Position numbers and translations under genes: made by a program. DNA of 64,000 nt, from contig NZ_BJUK01000022.1 in the NCBI RefSeq assembly GCF_007989625.1, positions 1-64,000 of the forward strand, read 5' to 3'. This document shows, piece by piece, positions 1-8,679 of the stretch (its first letter is position 1; every line of letters starts with the position of its first letter). The notes under the pieces were generated by a model. It was not told where the DNA came from. It worked only from the letters and a program-made list of their open reading frames with translations, and did not search any database. This DNA comes from Bisbaumannia pacifica (GTDB taxonomy: Bacteria > Pseudomonadota > Gammaproteobacteria > Pseudomonadales > Halomonadaceae).

Positions 1-60
1 CCGAGCGCAGCAAGTTTTCGAACATAGCCTAGTGATAACAATGCCGCCGCAGGGGACGCC

Positions 61-1731
61 ATGACTGCCACGAGCTCGCCCAATCCACGCCTGACGGTCG
101 GAGTGATCGCCACCGCCGTCGTGACCTTTACCCTGCTGCTGCACTTCACCTTTCCCAATATGGGCGGGGCGGGACTGCGTCTCCCCTTCAACGCCACGGT
201 ATGGATGGGCTTCGCGCTGCTGATGGCGCTGGCCATGTGGCCTGCCACCCGAGGGGTGATCCGCTACAGCCATTTCCACCTGGGCGTGGGCCTGCTGCTG
301 CTGGCGCTATGGGCGCCCTTCGCCTGGAGCTGGAACCCGGCCTCGATGATCGCCTTTCCCCGCCTGCTGGGGGCCACGGCGGGGGCCATATTGCTGCTGG
401 GCCTGGCCCAACTAAGGCTCACTCGACGCGACTGGTGGTGGCTGGGCCTAGCGATCCTTCTCGGCGCCCTGGTGGCTAGCACCTTCGGCTATCTGCAGCG
501 CTACTGGCTGGTCGAGGGCAACTGGGTAAGCTACATCCCCTCCAATGACCGTCCCTTTGGCGTCTTCCAGCAGGTCAATGTGATGAGCAGCTTCCTGGTC
601 ACCGCCCTGGTGGTCTCCGCCTGGCTCTATGGCGAGGCAGGGCGGCGCTGGGAAAAAGGCCTGGTCCTGCTGGCACCGCTGGTAATGCCGGCTTTGGTAT
701 TAATGACACAGTCGCGCACCGGCTGGCTGGCGGCGCTGATCGCCCTGCCTCTGGTAATGGCTCACCTGTGGTACTTGGATCGCCGCCGATTCGGCCAATG
801 GGCCGGCGTCCTGGGTCTGGGCATCGCCCTGGGGGGGCTGCTCTGGTGGGCGCCCTGGTCGGAGGTACGCGTCGAGCGGGACCTCGCCCGGGCCGGCGAG
901 CGGCTACCGATCTATCTGCATAGCCTAAGGATGATTCTCGAGGAGCCACTTACCGGCTGGGGCTATGGGCGCTTCCAGCACGACTTCCTGCATAGTTTCG
1001 CCGACTGGCGGGCCAGCCTGCCGATCAACCAGCCGGAGATCGTCGAGCCAATTATTACCCGGAACTATAACCACCCGCATAACGAGCTGCTGCTCTGGGG
1101 CGTGGAGGGGGGACTACTGCCGATGGCGGCGATCCTCGCCTACGGTGGCTGGGTCTTCTGGCGGATTCTAGCCCATGGGCCGAAAGGCGAAAGGCTACTG
1201 TTTTGTGCCCTGCTGCTGCCGCTGGCCCTGCATACCATGACGGAGTACCCCTTCTACCACTCCATCGCCCACTGGCTGGCCTTTCTGCTATTGCTGGGGC
1301 TAGTCACCGAGCGCTGCTGGCCCGGCCGGGAAAGGGCCAATCGCTATACCTTTGGAATTCGTGTAGGCGGCTGGTTGGCGGTACCTGTACTTTGGGTCTT
1401 TATGGTGACCCATCTACACACTCTATGGCTATTTAAGGTATACTCAGAAACAGAGGAAACCACCACTTTATTGAAAATCATAAACCCCATGGGCTCCCCT
1501 TTAGAGGCAGAGAGGTTGATCATGGCAGATCAACTATCACTCTCTCTGGAAAACGGGGCAAATGATTTCATAGAAAGATACATATCCTGGGCAGATAATT
1601 ATTTAAAAACCTCCCCCAGGGAAAACATTTACCTTAACAAATCTATCGCCCAGAATTTTCTTGGAGAGCCTTCAAACACAATGGGACCCAGATTGTTTCC
1701 TAGCTTTTTCTCAAAAAAACAAGACAACTAA
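61..1731 (+). CDS. pglL: PglL/Wzy-family O-oligosaccharyltransferase (pilin glycosylation ligase)
   Basis: Integral membrane protein of 556 aa with about 11-12 hydrophobic segments. It carries the hallmarks of the PglL_A/Wzy_C O-antigen-ligase-like family: a periplasmic RPFGVFQQVNVMSSF stretch (about residues 163-178) and NHPHNELLLWGVEGG (about 338-352), where the His-Asn pair is the family signature. Such enzymes transfer a lipid-linked oligosaccharide to Ser/Thr of periplasmic proteins. Convergent with the pilin gene 38 bp away, so the pilin is the obvious acceptor (inference). The last ~100 codons (from about 1420) are visibly AT-rich and poorly family-like, unlike the GC-rich front. Start follows a purine-rich CAGGGGAC. 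It could instead be an O-antigen ligase or polymerase, but the pilin context favours PglL. Confidence 0.82.
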   Translation: MTATSSPNPRLTVGVIATAVVTFTLLLHFTFPNMGGAGLRLPFNATVWMGFALLMALAMWPATRGVIRYSHFHLGVGLLLLALWAPFAWSWNPASMIAFPRLLGATAGAILLLGLAQLRLTRRDWWWLGLAILLGALVASTFGYLQRYWLVEGNWVSYIPSNDRPFGVFQQVNVMSSFLVTALVVSAWLYGEAGRRWEKGLVLLAPLVMPALVLMTQSRTGWLAALIALPLVMAHLWYLDRRRFGQWAGVLGLGIALGGLLWWAPWSEVRVERDLARAGERLPIYLHSLRMILEEPLTGWGYGRFQHDFLHSFADWRASLPINQPEIVEPIITRNYNHPHNELLLWGVEGGLLPMAAILAYGGWVFWRILAHGPKGERLLFCALLLPLALHTMTEYPFYHSIAHWLAFLLLLGLVTERCWPGRERANRYTFGIRVGGWLAVPVLWVFMVTHLHTLWLFKVYSETEETTTLLKIINPMGSPLEAERLIMADQLSLSLENGANDFIERYISWADNYLKTSPRENIYLNKSIAQNFLGEPSNTMGPRLFPSFFSKKQDN

Positions 1732-1733
1732 AG

Positions 1734-1761
1734 AACAATGGCCGGAAACCCGGCCATTGTT
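1734..1761. terminator. Bidirectional terminator between oligosaccharyltransferase and pilin genes
   Basis: Perfect 12-bp inverted repeat AACAATGGCCGG / CCGGCCATTGTT with a 4-nt loop, placed exactly between two convergent stop codons. T-rich flanks on both sides support use in both directions. Confidence 0.75.
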
Positions 1762-1769
1762 AAACATGG

Positions 1770-2234
1770 TTATCGACAGTTAGATGGGAGCCATTCAGGA
1801 TTTGAAGCCCCGCTAGCAGCAGCACAATCCCAGGACTCTACATGGCCAGGGTCTTGCCAGGCGGTACCACTTCCATCGACTACGACAGTTGGTGATAGAA
1901 CCACATCCAAGCCAGCAAGATCGCTTTGTCCCTGGACAGTAATAACACCATCAGTTCCAACTGTTAAACCACCTGCATACTGGGTTGTTTGAAATGCACC
2001 TGCACAAGTAGATGGATCCTCACCCAACTGTGCAGCTTCGGTTACACAAGTTCTCGCCCCGCTGGCAGCAGCGATTATCTCAGATGCCTTGGCACGGTTT
2101 GTATAATCAAGATATCTTGGTAAAGCTACCGCCGCCAAGATGCCGATAATCGCCACCACGATCATTAGCTCGATTAGGGTAAAGCCGCCCTGCCCTGCCT
2201 TTACGTAGCGCTTGATGCCTTGTTGCTTTTTCAT
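1770..2234 (-). CDS. pilA: Type IV major pilin (PilA-like prepilin)
   Basis: 154 aa type IVa prepilin. The start used is the ATG at 2234, after a GAGGGGTG ribosome-binding site; upstream in-frame codons would bury the leader. Leader of 17 residues ends in GQGG, then the mature N-terminus [20 protein letters not shown] with the N-methylated Phe and invariant Glu5. The C-terminal half has two cysteine pairs, the last in a C-terminal loop (WDC...NCR), as in pilin D-regions. Processing requires a prepilin peptidase not present in this window. Base composition is lower in GC than the neighbours, matching the AT-rich tail of the convergent ligase gene. Lies just before pilBC but on the opposite strand. 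Confidence 0.93.
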   Translation of the reverse strand: MKKQQGIKRYVKAGQGGFTLIELMIVVAIIGILAAVALPRYLDYTNRAKASEIIAAASGARTCVTEAAQLGEDPSTCAGAFQTTQYAGGLTVGTDGVITVQGQSDLAGLDVVLSPTVVVDGSGTAWQDPGHVESWDCAAASGASNPEWLPSNCR

Positions 2235-2333
2235 CACGATCACCCCTCGGTTGTTAGCGAGTCGACCCCTTGCCAGTTTCCGCATTGGCCGCTTTGGCCA
2301 CATCGGCCTAACCTCGCTGCTTGCTCACCTGCC

Positions 2334-2366
2334 TATCACACCCTTATCACACCTTTATCACCCCTC
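2334..2366 (-). repeat. Three 11-bp helically phased direct repeats upstream of the pilin gene
   Basis: TATCACACCCT, TATCACACCTT and TATCACCCCTC follow each other with exactly 11-bp periodicity, about 100-130 bp upstream of the pilin start. On the coding strand the core reads GTGTGATA or GGGTGATA. One-turn phasing suggests cooperative binding of a regulator on one DNA face (inference). Confidence 0.45.
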
Positions 2367-2719
2367 GCCTTCCCTGCGGAGCCACGCCAGGAGTCTAGCC
2401 AGCCCCTGGGGGTCGGAATGAACCACCCTTCAACGCTGTTGCCACGCGGGCTTGCCGCTGTCGGCGTCGGCAACATTGACAAGAAGGTGGCCATCGCCGT
2501 TGCACAGGTTTACATTAGTTTACACAGCGAAGGCGCGCAAGGATTTCCCTAAAGACGCAAAAAGCGAAGCAAACCGTTGGTTAGCCGGGCTATGTAGACA
2601 GGGCATGGCGTGGCTTGCGGGCGGCTCTCAACGCCGCCCTCAACGGGGCGAAGCCGCTAGACTGACCTAGGCTAGGAGCGTGAGGGAGTGTTAAGGAGGA
2701 TTCGCTGATGCGGCAGGAA

Positions 2720-2787
2720 GATTCGGGGCGCCTACGGCGCCCAATCGTCCGGCGGAGCCGGAGCGCCGAACCACGAGCTCCCACAAC
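2720..2787. repeat. REP element
   Basis: GC-rich imperfect palindromes (GGGCGCCTACGGCGCCC; CCGGCGGAGCCGG) ending in GAGCTCCCACAA, the terminal motif shared by all REP blocks in this window. Confidence 0.7.
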
Positions 2788-2830
2788 CCCAATGGCCACC
2801 CAGGCTGCTGTGGGAATTCCACCCAGCTTA

Positions 2831-2938
2831 GTGTGGGAGCGCGGATTCCGCGCGATAGATAAAGGCGCCTACGGCGCCAATCGCTCGGAGAATCCGAGCT
2901 CCCACAGGGGAAAGCGCCGGACCGCCGCGCTCCCACAA
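2831..2938. repeat. REP element pair (BIME-like) upstream of pilB
   Basis: Begins GTGTGGGAGCGCGGATTCCGCGC, contains GGCGCCTACGGCGCC and ends with two copies of the CTCCCACA terminus. Same family as the blocks around the RAYT gene at 6292. Confidence 0.75.
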
Positions 2939-2961
2939 GGGCATCAGATCGAGGAGCCGTT

Positions 2962-4764
2962 ATGCATGATTCGCATCCACCGTCGGTGGACTATCATAGC
3001 CTGATCGCCCAGAGCACCGCCTCTGGGCCGACGGGCGGAGGCGGTGTGCCGGTGGCGGCGGACCTGCGCGGCCTGAGCCGGCGCCTGGTGCGCGACGGCG
3101 TGCTCTCCGAGGCGGCGGCGCGGCGCGCCGAGGAGGAGGCCCGGGAAGAGGACGTCTCGCTGATGGCCCATGTGATCGATAGCGGCCTGGTGACGCCGCG
3201 CCAGGCGGCGCTGGCGGCGGCCTGGGAGTATGGGCTGTCGCTGATCGACCTGGACGCGGTGCGCCCCGACAGCCTGCCGCCGGCGGAGAGCATGCCGGAG
3301 AAGGTGCTGCGCAAGCTCTCAGTGTTGCCGCTGCTGCGCCACGACCACCGCCTGACGGTGGCGGTGCCCTACCCCGCCACCCTGGCCCAACTCGACGAGC
3401 TGCAGTTCGCCACCGGCCTCAACGTGGAGGGGGTGCTGGCGCCAGTGGATCAGCTCGGCCCGGCGCTGGAGAACTACCTCTCCCACGCCGACAGCCAGGA
3501 GATGATGAAGGGGCTGGAGGGCGCCGACCAGGCGCTGGACAACCTCGACTACGAGGAGTACGACCCGGAGCAAGAGGGCCCGGCGGTCACCGCCGGCAGC
3601 GAGGACGCCCCGGTGGTGCGCTTCGTCAACAAGATCTTGCTCGACGCCATCCGCCGCGGCGCCTCGGATATCCACTTCGAGCCCTACGAGACCCAGTACC
3701 GCATTCGCCTGCGCATCGACGGCATCCTGCTTGAGGCGGCGCGGCCGCCCTTCAATATGCGCCAGCGCATCGCCGCCCGCCTCAAGGTGATGTCCAAGCT
3801 GGATATCTCCGAGCGGCGCCTGCCCCAGGACGGCGCTATCAAGATGCGCCTGTCGCGCAACCGCTCCATCGATTTCCGGGTCAGCACCCTGCCCACCGTC
3901 TATGGCGAGAAGATCGTGCTGCGTATCCTCGACCCCAGTTCGGCGCAGCTAGGCATCGACGCCCTGGGCTTTACCCCGGAGCAGCGAGAGATGTACCAGC
4001 GGGTGCTGGACGAGCCCCAGGGCATGATCCTGGTCACCGGCCCCACCGGCAGCGGCAAGACGGTGACCCTCTATACCGGCATCAATATCCTCAACACCCT
4101 GGAGCGCAATATCTCCACCGCCGAGGACCCGGTGGAGCTCAAGGTGCCGGGGGTCAACCAGGTCAATGTGCTGCCCAAGATCGGCCTGGACTTCGCCAGC
4201 GCCCTGCGCGCCTTCCTGCGCCAGGACCCGGACGTGGTGATGGTCGGTGAGATCCGCGACCTGGAGACCGCCGAGATCGCCGTCAAGGCGGCCCAGACCG
4301 GCCACCTGGTGCTCTCCACGGTGCATACCAATTCGGCGGCGGAGACCCTGACCCGCCTGGCCAACATGGGGGTGGCGCCCTTCAATATCGCCAGTTCCGT
4401 CAGTCTGATCATCGCCCAGCGCCTGGCCCGCAAGCTCTGCCCGCGCTGCAAGCAGCCGGCGGAGATCCCCCGGGAGGCGCTGCTGGCGGAGGGCTTCGGC
4501 GAGGAAGAGGTCGCCTCGGCCACCATCTTCCATCCGGTGGGCTGTCGCCACTGCACCCTGGGCTACAAGGGGCGCGAGGGCATCTACGAGGTGGTACCGG
4601 TATCGGAGGCGATCAGCCAATTAATCATGCGCCAGGGCAATGCCATGGAGCTCGCCGAGCAGGCCCGACGCGAGGGTCACCCGGACCTGCGCCGCAGCGG
4701 CCTGCTCAAGGTAATGCAGGGCATCACCAGTCTGGAAGAGGTCAACCGGGTCACCAAGGACTAA
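2962..4764 (+). CDS. pilB: Type IV pilus extension ATPase PilB
   Basis: 600 aa hexameric secretion ATPase of the GspE/PilB family that powers pilus polymerisation at the inner membrane. N-terminal T2SSE_N/MshEN-like domain (about residues 35-165), then the ATPase: Walker A GPTGSGKT (360-367), Asp box SDIHFEPYE, Walker B DVVMVGEIRD (about 424-433), His box GHLVLSTVHTN, and a tetra-cysteine zinc motif CPRC...CRHC near 493-533, typical of PilB rather than PilT. Slightly longer than usual (about 565), the excess being N-terminal. Start chosen for GAGGAG six bases upstream. pilC follows after 15 bp, clearly in the same operon. Confidence 0.96.
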   Translation: MHDSHPPSVDYHSLIAQSTASGPTGGGGVPVAADLRGLSRRLVRDGVLSEAAARRAEEEAREEDVSLMAHVIDSGLVTPRQAALAAAWEYGLSLIDLDAVRPDSLPPAESMPEKVLRKLSVLPLLRHDHRLTVAVPYPATLAQLDELQFATGLNVEGVLAPVDQLGPALENYLSHADSQEMMKGLEGADQALDNLDYEEYDPEQEGPAVTAGSEDAPVVRFVNKILLDAIRRGASDIHFEPYETQYRIRLRIDGILLEAARPPFNMRQRIAARLKVMSKLDISERRLPQDGAIKMRLSRNRSIDFRVSTLPTVYGEKIVLRILDPSSAQLGIDALGFTPEQREMYQRVLDEPQGMILVTGPTGSGKTVTLYTGINILNTLERNISTAEDPVELKVPGVNQVNVLPKIGLDFASALRAFLRQDPDVVMVGEIRDLETAEIAVKAAQTGHLVLSTVHTNSAAETLTRLANMGVAPFNIASSVSLIIAQRLARKLCPRCKQPAEIPREALLAEGFGEEEVASATIFHPVGCRHCTLGYKGREGIYEVVPVSEAISQLIMRQGNAMELAEQARREGHPDLRRSGLLKVMQGITSLEEVNRVTKD

Positions 4765-4779
4765 ACAGGAGGGGCCGCG

Positions 4780-6021
4780 ATGGCGACCATGACACGCCAA
4801 GCCAAGGCAAGGGCCAGGCAGCAGCTGAAACTCTACCGCTGGCAGTGGAGCGGCAAGGCCCCCAGCGGGCGCAAGGTGAAGGGCACCCTGATCGCCGCCA
4901 ACCGCGCCGAGGTGGAGAAGACCCTGGGCGGCCAGAACATCATCGTGCGCACCATCCGCCGCAAGGGGGGCATGGGCGGCATGGGGCGCATCAAGCCCCG
5001 CGACATCATGCTCTTCGCCCGCCAGATGGCCACCATGATCCGCGCCGGGGTGCCCATGCTGCAGGCCCTCTCGGTGGTGGCGGAGAGCCTCAAGAAGCCC
5101 GCCATGAGTGCCCTGGTGCAGCAGCTGATGAATGACGTCACCGCCGGCACCAACCTCTCGACGGCGATGCGCAAGCACCCCAACCACTTCGACTCGCTGT
5201 TCGTCAACCTAGTGGAAGCCGGCGAGCAGTCCGGCTCCCTGGACCATATGCTCGACCGGGTGGCGGCTTACAAGGAGAAGCTGGAGTCCCTCAAGGGGCG
5301 GGTCAAGAAGGCGCTGTGGTATCCGGCGGCGGTGATCGCCGTGGGCATCGCCGTCACCGCCCTGCTGCTGATCATGGTGGTGCCCCAGTTCGAGGCGCTG
5401 TTCCATGGCTTCGGGGCGGAGCTGCCGGCCATGACCCGCATGACCATCTACCTCTCGGAGCTGGCCCAGGCCTACTGGCTATGGGTGCTGGGGGGCTTCA
5501 TCGTCTTCGTCTTCCTGATCCGCCAGGGAATCAAGCGATCGGAGGCCTTCGCCTACCGCATGCATGCCTGGTCGCTGAGGATTCCGGTGATCGGCGATAT
5601 CCTCGACAAGTCGGCGGTGGCCCGCTATTCGCGGACCCTGGCCACCACCTACGGCGCCGGGGTACCCATGGTGGAATCGCTGGACGTGACCTCGGGGGCC
5701 ACCGGCAACAAGGTCTACGAGCGGGCGGTGCGCCAGGTGCGCGAGGACGTGGCCACCGGCCAGCAGCTGCACTTCGCCATGCGCCTGACCGAGCAGTTCC
5801 CGCCGCTGGCGGTGCAGATGGTCGGCATCGGCGAGGAGTCCGGGGCCCTGGATGCCATGCTCAACCGAGTCGCGGACTACTACGAGGAGGAGGTGGACAA
5901 CAAGGTGGACGCCCTCACCTCCCTGCTGGAGCCCTTTATCATCGTGGTGCTGGGCGTGCTGGTCGGCGGCCTGGTGATCTCCATGTACCTGCCCATCTTC
6001 GAGCTGGGCAGCGTGATCTAG
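4780..6021 (+). CDS. pilC: Type IV pilus inner-membrane platform protein PilC
   Basis: 413 aa, the standard length for PilC/GspF. Two T2SSF domains: about residues 70-195 (FARQMATMIRAGVPMLQAL) and about 275-400 (YSRTLATTYGAGVPMVESL), each followed by hydrophobic membrane segments (about 180-205, 230-250, 385-405). It couples PilB to the pilus base. A strong AGGAGGGG lies just upstream. In many gammaproteobacteria pilD follows pilC; here a REP/RAYT block follows and no prepilin peptidase is seen in the window. Confidence 0.95.
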   Translation: MATMTRQAKARARQQLKLYRWQWSGKAPSGRKVKGTLIAANRAEVEKTLGGQNIIVRTIRRKGGMGGMGRIKPRDIMLFARQMATMIRAGVPMLQALSVVAESLKKPAMSALVQQLMNDVTAGTNLSTAMRKHPNHFDSLFVNLVEAGEQSGSLDHMLDRVAAYKEKLESLKGRVKKALWYPAAVIAVGIAVTALLLIMVVPQFEALFHGFGAELPAMTRMTIYLSELAQAYWLWVLGGFIVFVFLIRQGIKRSEAFAYRMHAWSLRIPVIGDILDKSAVARYSRTLATTYGAGVPMVESLDVTSGATGNKVYERAVRQVREDVATGQQLHFAMRLTEQFPPLAVQMVGIGEESGALDAMLNRVADYYEEEVDNKVDALTSLLEPFIIVVLGVLVGGLVISMYLPIFELGSVI

Positions 6022-6027
6022 GACTGG

Positions 6028-6275
6028 TGGCCACTGGTGCCGGAGAAGGCGCTGGGGTTGTTGGAATCCGGGTTCCCCGAACGATTGGGCGACGCAGTCG
6101 CCCTCGGGTACCGGTCAAGATCGCCCTTCGGGCGATATCGCCGAGGCGTCGGACCGGCGGAATCCGAGCTCCCACAATAGGTTGGCTGGCCACTGGCACT
6201 GTTGCCGGAAAAGGCTCCGGGGTTGTGGGAGTCCGGCTCCGCCGGACGATTGGGCGACGCAGTCGCCCTTGTTAA
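6028..6275. repeat. REP/BIME repeats upstream of RAYT
   Basis: Two copies of a longer unit starting GGCCACTGG..GCCGGA.AAGGC and running into TTGTGGGAG..CCGG hairpins, GATTGGGCGACGCAGTCGCCC, and (first copy) a GATCGCCCTTCGGGCGATATC hairpin ending GAGCTCCCACAATAGGTTGG. The second copy is cut short just before the RAYT ribosome-binding site. Confidence 0.85.
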
Positions 6276-6291
6276 TACAGTAGGAGGCGAC

Positions 6292-6732
6292 ATGGATCGG
6301 CACCTGCCCCATAGCCATTCCCTGCGCAAGGGTCGCCACTCTCTTCCCGGCCACTGGTACCTGGTGACCTTTGCCACTCAGGAGCGCCGCCCGATCTTCC
6401 TGAATCACCTCACCGCACGGCTGGCCTGCCGATCCTTCTATGCCGAGAGCGTCCGCCATCAGGCCAGCACGCTGAGCTTCGTGGTGATGCCCGATCATGT
6501 GCACTGGCTGCTGCGCCTCGACGGCCAGCTATCCGACGCGGTGCGAATCTACAAGGCCAGGATCTCCACCGGACTGGGGCAGAAGATCTGGCAACCCGGC
6601 TTTCATGATCGGGCGCTGCGCCATGAAGAAGATCTCAAGCCTGCCGCACGCTACCTGGTGGCCAACCCCATTCGCGCGGGCCTGGTCGAGCATACCGGCG
6701 ACTATCCCTATTGGGATGCCATCTGGCTATGA
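6292..6732 (+). CDS. REP-associated tyrosine transposase (RAYT)
   Basis: 146 aa Y1_Tnp-family single-domain HUH nuclease. The start at 6292 follows TAGGAGG; a longer in-frame extension would be translated REP sequence. Motifs: YLVTFATQERRPIF near the N-terminus, the HUH metal site MPDHVHWLL (H69, H71), the RAYT-typical WQPGFHDRALR (about 100-110), and the nucleophile Y121 in ARYLVANPIRAGLV. RAYTs cut and process REP hairpins and are domesticated rather than freely mobile. Flanked on both sides by REP elements of the family dispersed through this window, a classic REPtron arrangement. All catalytic residues appear intact. Confidence 0.93.
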   Translation: MDRHLPHSHSLRKGRHSLPGHWYLVTFATQERRPIFLNHLTARLACRSFYAESVRHQASTLSFVVMPDHVHWLLRLDGQLSDAVRIYKARISTGLGQKIWQPGFHDRALRHEEDLKPAARYLVANPIRAGLVEHTGDYPYWDAIWL

Positions 6733-6747
6733 ACTGCATCACCTGAG

Positions 6748-6902
6748 ATGGCCACCGGTGCCGGGGAAGGCTCCGAGGTTGTGGGAGTCCGGCTCTGCCG
6801 TAGGATTGGCGCTGTCAGGCGCCCTTGGGTACCGGCCAGAATCGCCCTTCGGGCGATATCGCTCGGCACAGCCGAGCTCCCACAGTAGGTTGGCTGGCTA
6901 TT
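6748..6902. repeat. REP/BIME repeat downstream of RAYT
   Basis: Third copy of the extended unit: GGCCACCGGTGCCGG start, TTGTGGGAGTCCGGCTC, GATCGCC-type hairpin, and the GAGCTCCCACAGTAGGTTGG end. Closely matches the upstream copies. Confidence 0.85.
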
Positions 6903-6960
6903 CCCATAACAGGCTGGGTGGCCATTACCCCAATTAACCCGAGGAAGGCCGCTCCCAGCA

Positions 6961-8679
6961 TTACCGCAACAGCCAGGAGAGCACCAGCAGCAGCAGCAGG
7001 ATGCCGGCGACGCCCTGCCAGAAGCGGGCGGGCTCGCCGAGCGGGCCGCCGTCATCGCCGTCGTCGCCATCGCGGCGCGGTTCGCGCAGCGTCACCAGGA
7101 ATTCGGAGAGGCGCCGGTAGCGTAGCGCGCGTTGGGGGTCCAGGGCGCGACGCAGGGCGTCGTCGAGGGCGGCATCCACCTCGGGATTGGCGGTGCGGGC
7201 GCTGCGGTAGCTGAGCTTCTCCAGGTCGGTATGGGTACGCAGTTGGTGGGGGGCCAGGGCATAGGGCAGACCGCCGGTGAGCAGCCAGTAGATGGTGGAG
7301 GCCAGGGCGTACTGGTCGCTGCGCCGCCCCACGTCGGTGTCCAGGGCATACTCCGGGGCGCTGTGTTCGGTGAGCCCCACCTGGCGCGCCAGCTCCCGGG
7401 AGTGGCGGTGACCGTCCCCCTCGCGTAGCCGGCAGGCGCTGAAGTCGGCCAACACCACCTGCCCATGGGAATCGATCAGGATATTGTCCGGGTGGATGCG
7501 CTGATGCAGCAGGTCGCGATGGTGCAGGGCCTGCACCGCCTTGCCTAGCTGGCGAGCGATATCCAGGCGCTGGGAGAGGCTAGCCTGGGGGTGGCGCCGG
7601 GCCCACTCGGTAAGGGTCTCGCCGTTGACCAAGGCCATCAGATAATAGAGGTGGCGTCGCGGCCGCGAAGGCTCGACGACCCGCGCCACGAAGGGCGACT
7701 TGACCCGCTCCACCACCCATTGCTGCAGCAGGAAGTGCTCCAGGTAGGCGTTGCGGCTGGAGAGCTCGGGACTCGGCGCCTTGAGCACCATCTGGCGCTG
7801 GCTGGCCAGGTCGCGCACCCGATAGACCCGCGATTGAGCGGTCCGCGACAGCACCGCCTCGACCTCCAGGCCATCGAGGCGGTCGCCGGGCGAGAGCTCC
7901 GGCGGCACCGGCAGGTCGCCATAGACCTTGCCGGGGCGATCCTCGGTGGCCTCGGGCAAGGCGTCGACCCTCACCAGCTGGAAGCAGAACTGATCGCCGC
8001 CGTAGCCGCGCTCCTGGGCCCGCTCGCTGGCGGCCTGGGCGAGGCGTTCGCAGGCGGCGTCCAGGTCGCTGACGTCGGCGCGGATCAGGCGCACATAGTC
8101 CGAGGGCATCAGGGTGCCGCGCACCGCCTGGGTGGTGAAGAGAAAGATATCGCCCTGCTTGAGGGGCACCTGTAGGTAGTCGATCTCGATGCTGGGGTCC
8201 ATGCCCAGCGCCCGGGAGGCGTAACGATAGCCGCCCAGGTCGGTGATATGGTCGCGGGAGAGCTGCTCGAACTCGGCGCCGCGCAGCAGGAAGACCAGGG
8301 TATCGCCCATATGGAAGAGGTGCGCCTCGCGGCCCTGATAGACCATCGCCGAGAGCGCCGAGACATAGCTGCCGTCCTTGACGTGCTGGCTCTGGGCGTA
8401 GCACCAGGCGTTCAAGGAGCGCAGCACGCGAATGGCGGAGTACTTGACGCCCCAGTGATCGGGGGTGGAGAAGTAATCGGCCACCAGGCCGCGAACGCTG
8501 AGGTCACCGGCCTGCTTGGCGATGGCGTTGCGGGAGCTGGAATCACTGATCACCGCCAGCGCGCCCTTGGCTTCCAGCAGGCCGGCCTCGGGGACGCGCA
8601 GCGACATGGAGCTGCGATGATGGCGACGCTCCGGTGCCACGAAGGCCTGTCCCACGCTCAGCGATAATTGACGATCCAA
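6961..8679 (-). CDS. PP2C-phosphatase/serine-threonine kinase fusion with substituted catalytic residues
   Basis: 572 aa. The start is a TTG at 8679, six bases after AAGGAGA; reading further upstream has no support. Residues ~1-245 match PP2C phosphatases (MGDTLVFLLR, D126), ~265-530 a Hanks-type kinase (Lys300 in QMVLKAP), and ~550-570 form a C-terminal membrane anchor, so the enzyme domains face the cytoplasm. Family members are called bifunctional kinase/phosphatases. Here several diagnostic residues differ: the DGMGG-type loop reads DSSSR (D46), the TDG metal motif reads TQA (Q184), the HRD/HQD catalytic Asp is Arg394 (HQRIHPDN) and DFG is DFS (412-414). Catalysis is therefore doubtful in both halves. 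Monocistronic, divergent from ppa. Confidence 0.85.
   Translation of the reverse strand: MDRQLSLSVGQAFVAPERRHHRSSMSLRVPEAGLLEAKGALAVISDSSSRNAIAKQAGDLSVRGLVADYFSTPDHWGVKYSAIRVLRSLNAWCYAQSQHVKDGSYVSALSAMVYQGREAHLFHMGDTLVFLLRGAEFEQLSRDHITDLGGYRYASRALGMDPSIEIDYLQVPLKQGDIFLFTTQAVRGTLMPSDYVRLIRADVSDLDAACERLAQAASERAQERGYGGDQFCFQLVRVDALPEATEDRPGKVYGDLPVPPELSPGDRLDGLEVEAVLSRTAQSRVYRVRDLASQRQMVLKAPSPELSSRNAYLEHFLLQQWVVERVKSPFVARVVEPSRPRRHLYYLMALVNGETLTEWARRHPQASLSQRLDIARQLGKAVQALHHRDLLHQRIHPDNILIDSHGQVVLADFSACRLREGDGHRHSRELARQVGLTEHSAPEYALDTDVGRRSDQYALASTIYWLLTGGLPYALAPHQLRTHTDLEKLSYRSARTANPEVDAALDDALRRALDPQRALRYRRLSEFLVTLREPRRDGDDGDDGGPLGEPARFWQGVAGILLLLLVLSWLLR

Larger units (their letters stand above)
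2235..2961. other. 727-bp intergenic region between pilin gene and pilB
   Basis: No convincing gene. It holds three 11-bp direct repeats (2334-2366) upstream of the pilin gene, an unremarkable middle stretch, and two REP-type blocks (2720-2787, 2831-2938) before pilB. I looked for a sigma-54 -24/-12 element for the pilin gene in the minus-strand sequence between 2235 and 2333 and did not find one. Confidence 0.7.

Noticed and set aside
2235-2333. Sigma-54 promoter for the pilin gene
   Set aside because: Searched for GG-N10-GC on the minus strand; none with acceptable context.
2708-3004. Reading frame after a good AAGGAGG
   Set aside because: Translates REP sequence and overlaps the pilB start; no protein-like character.
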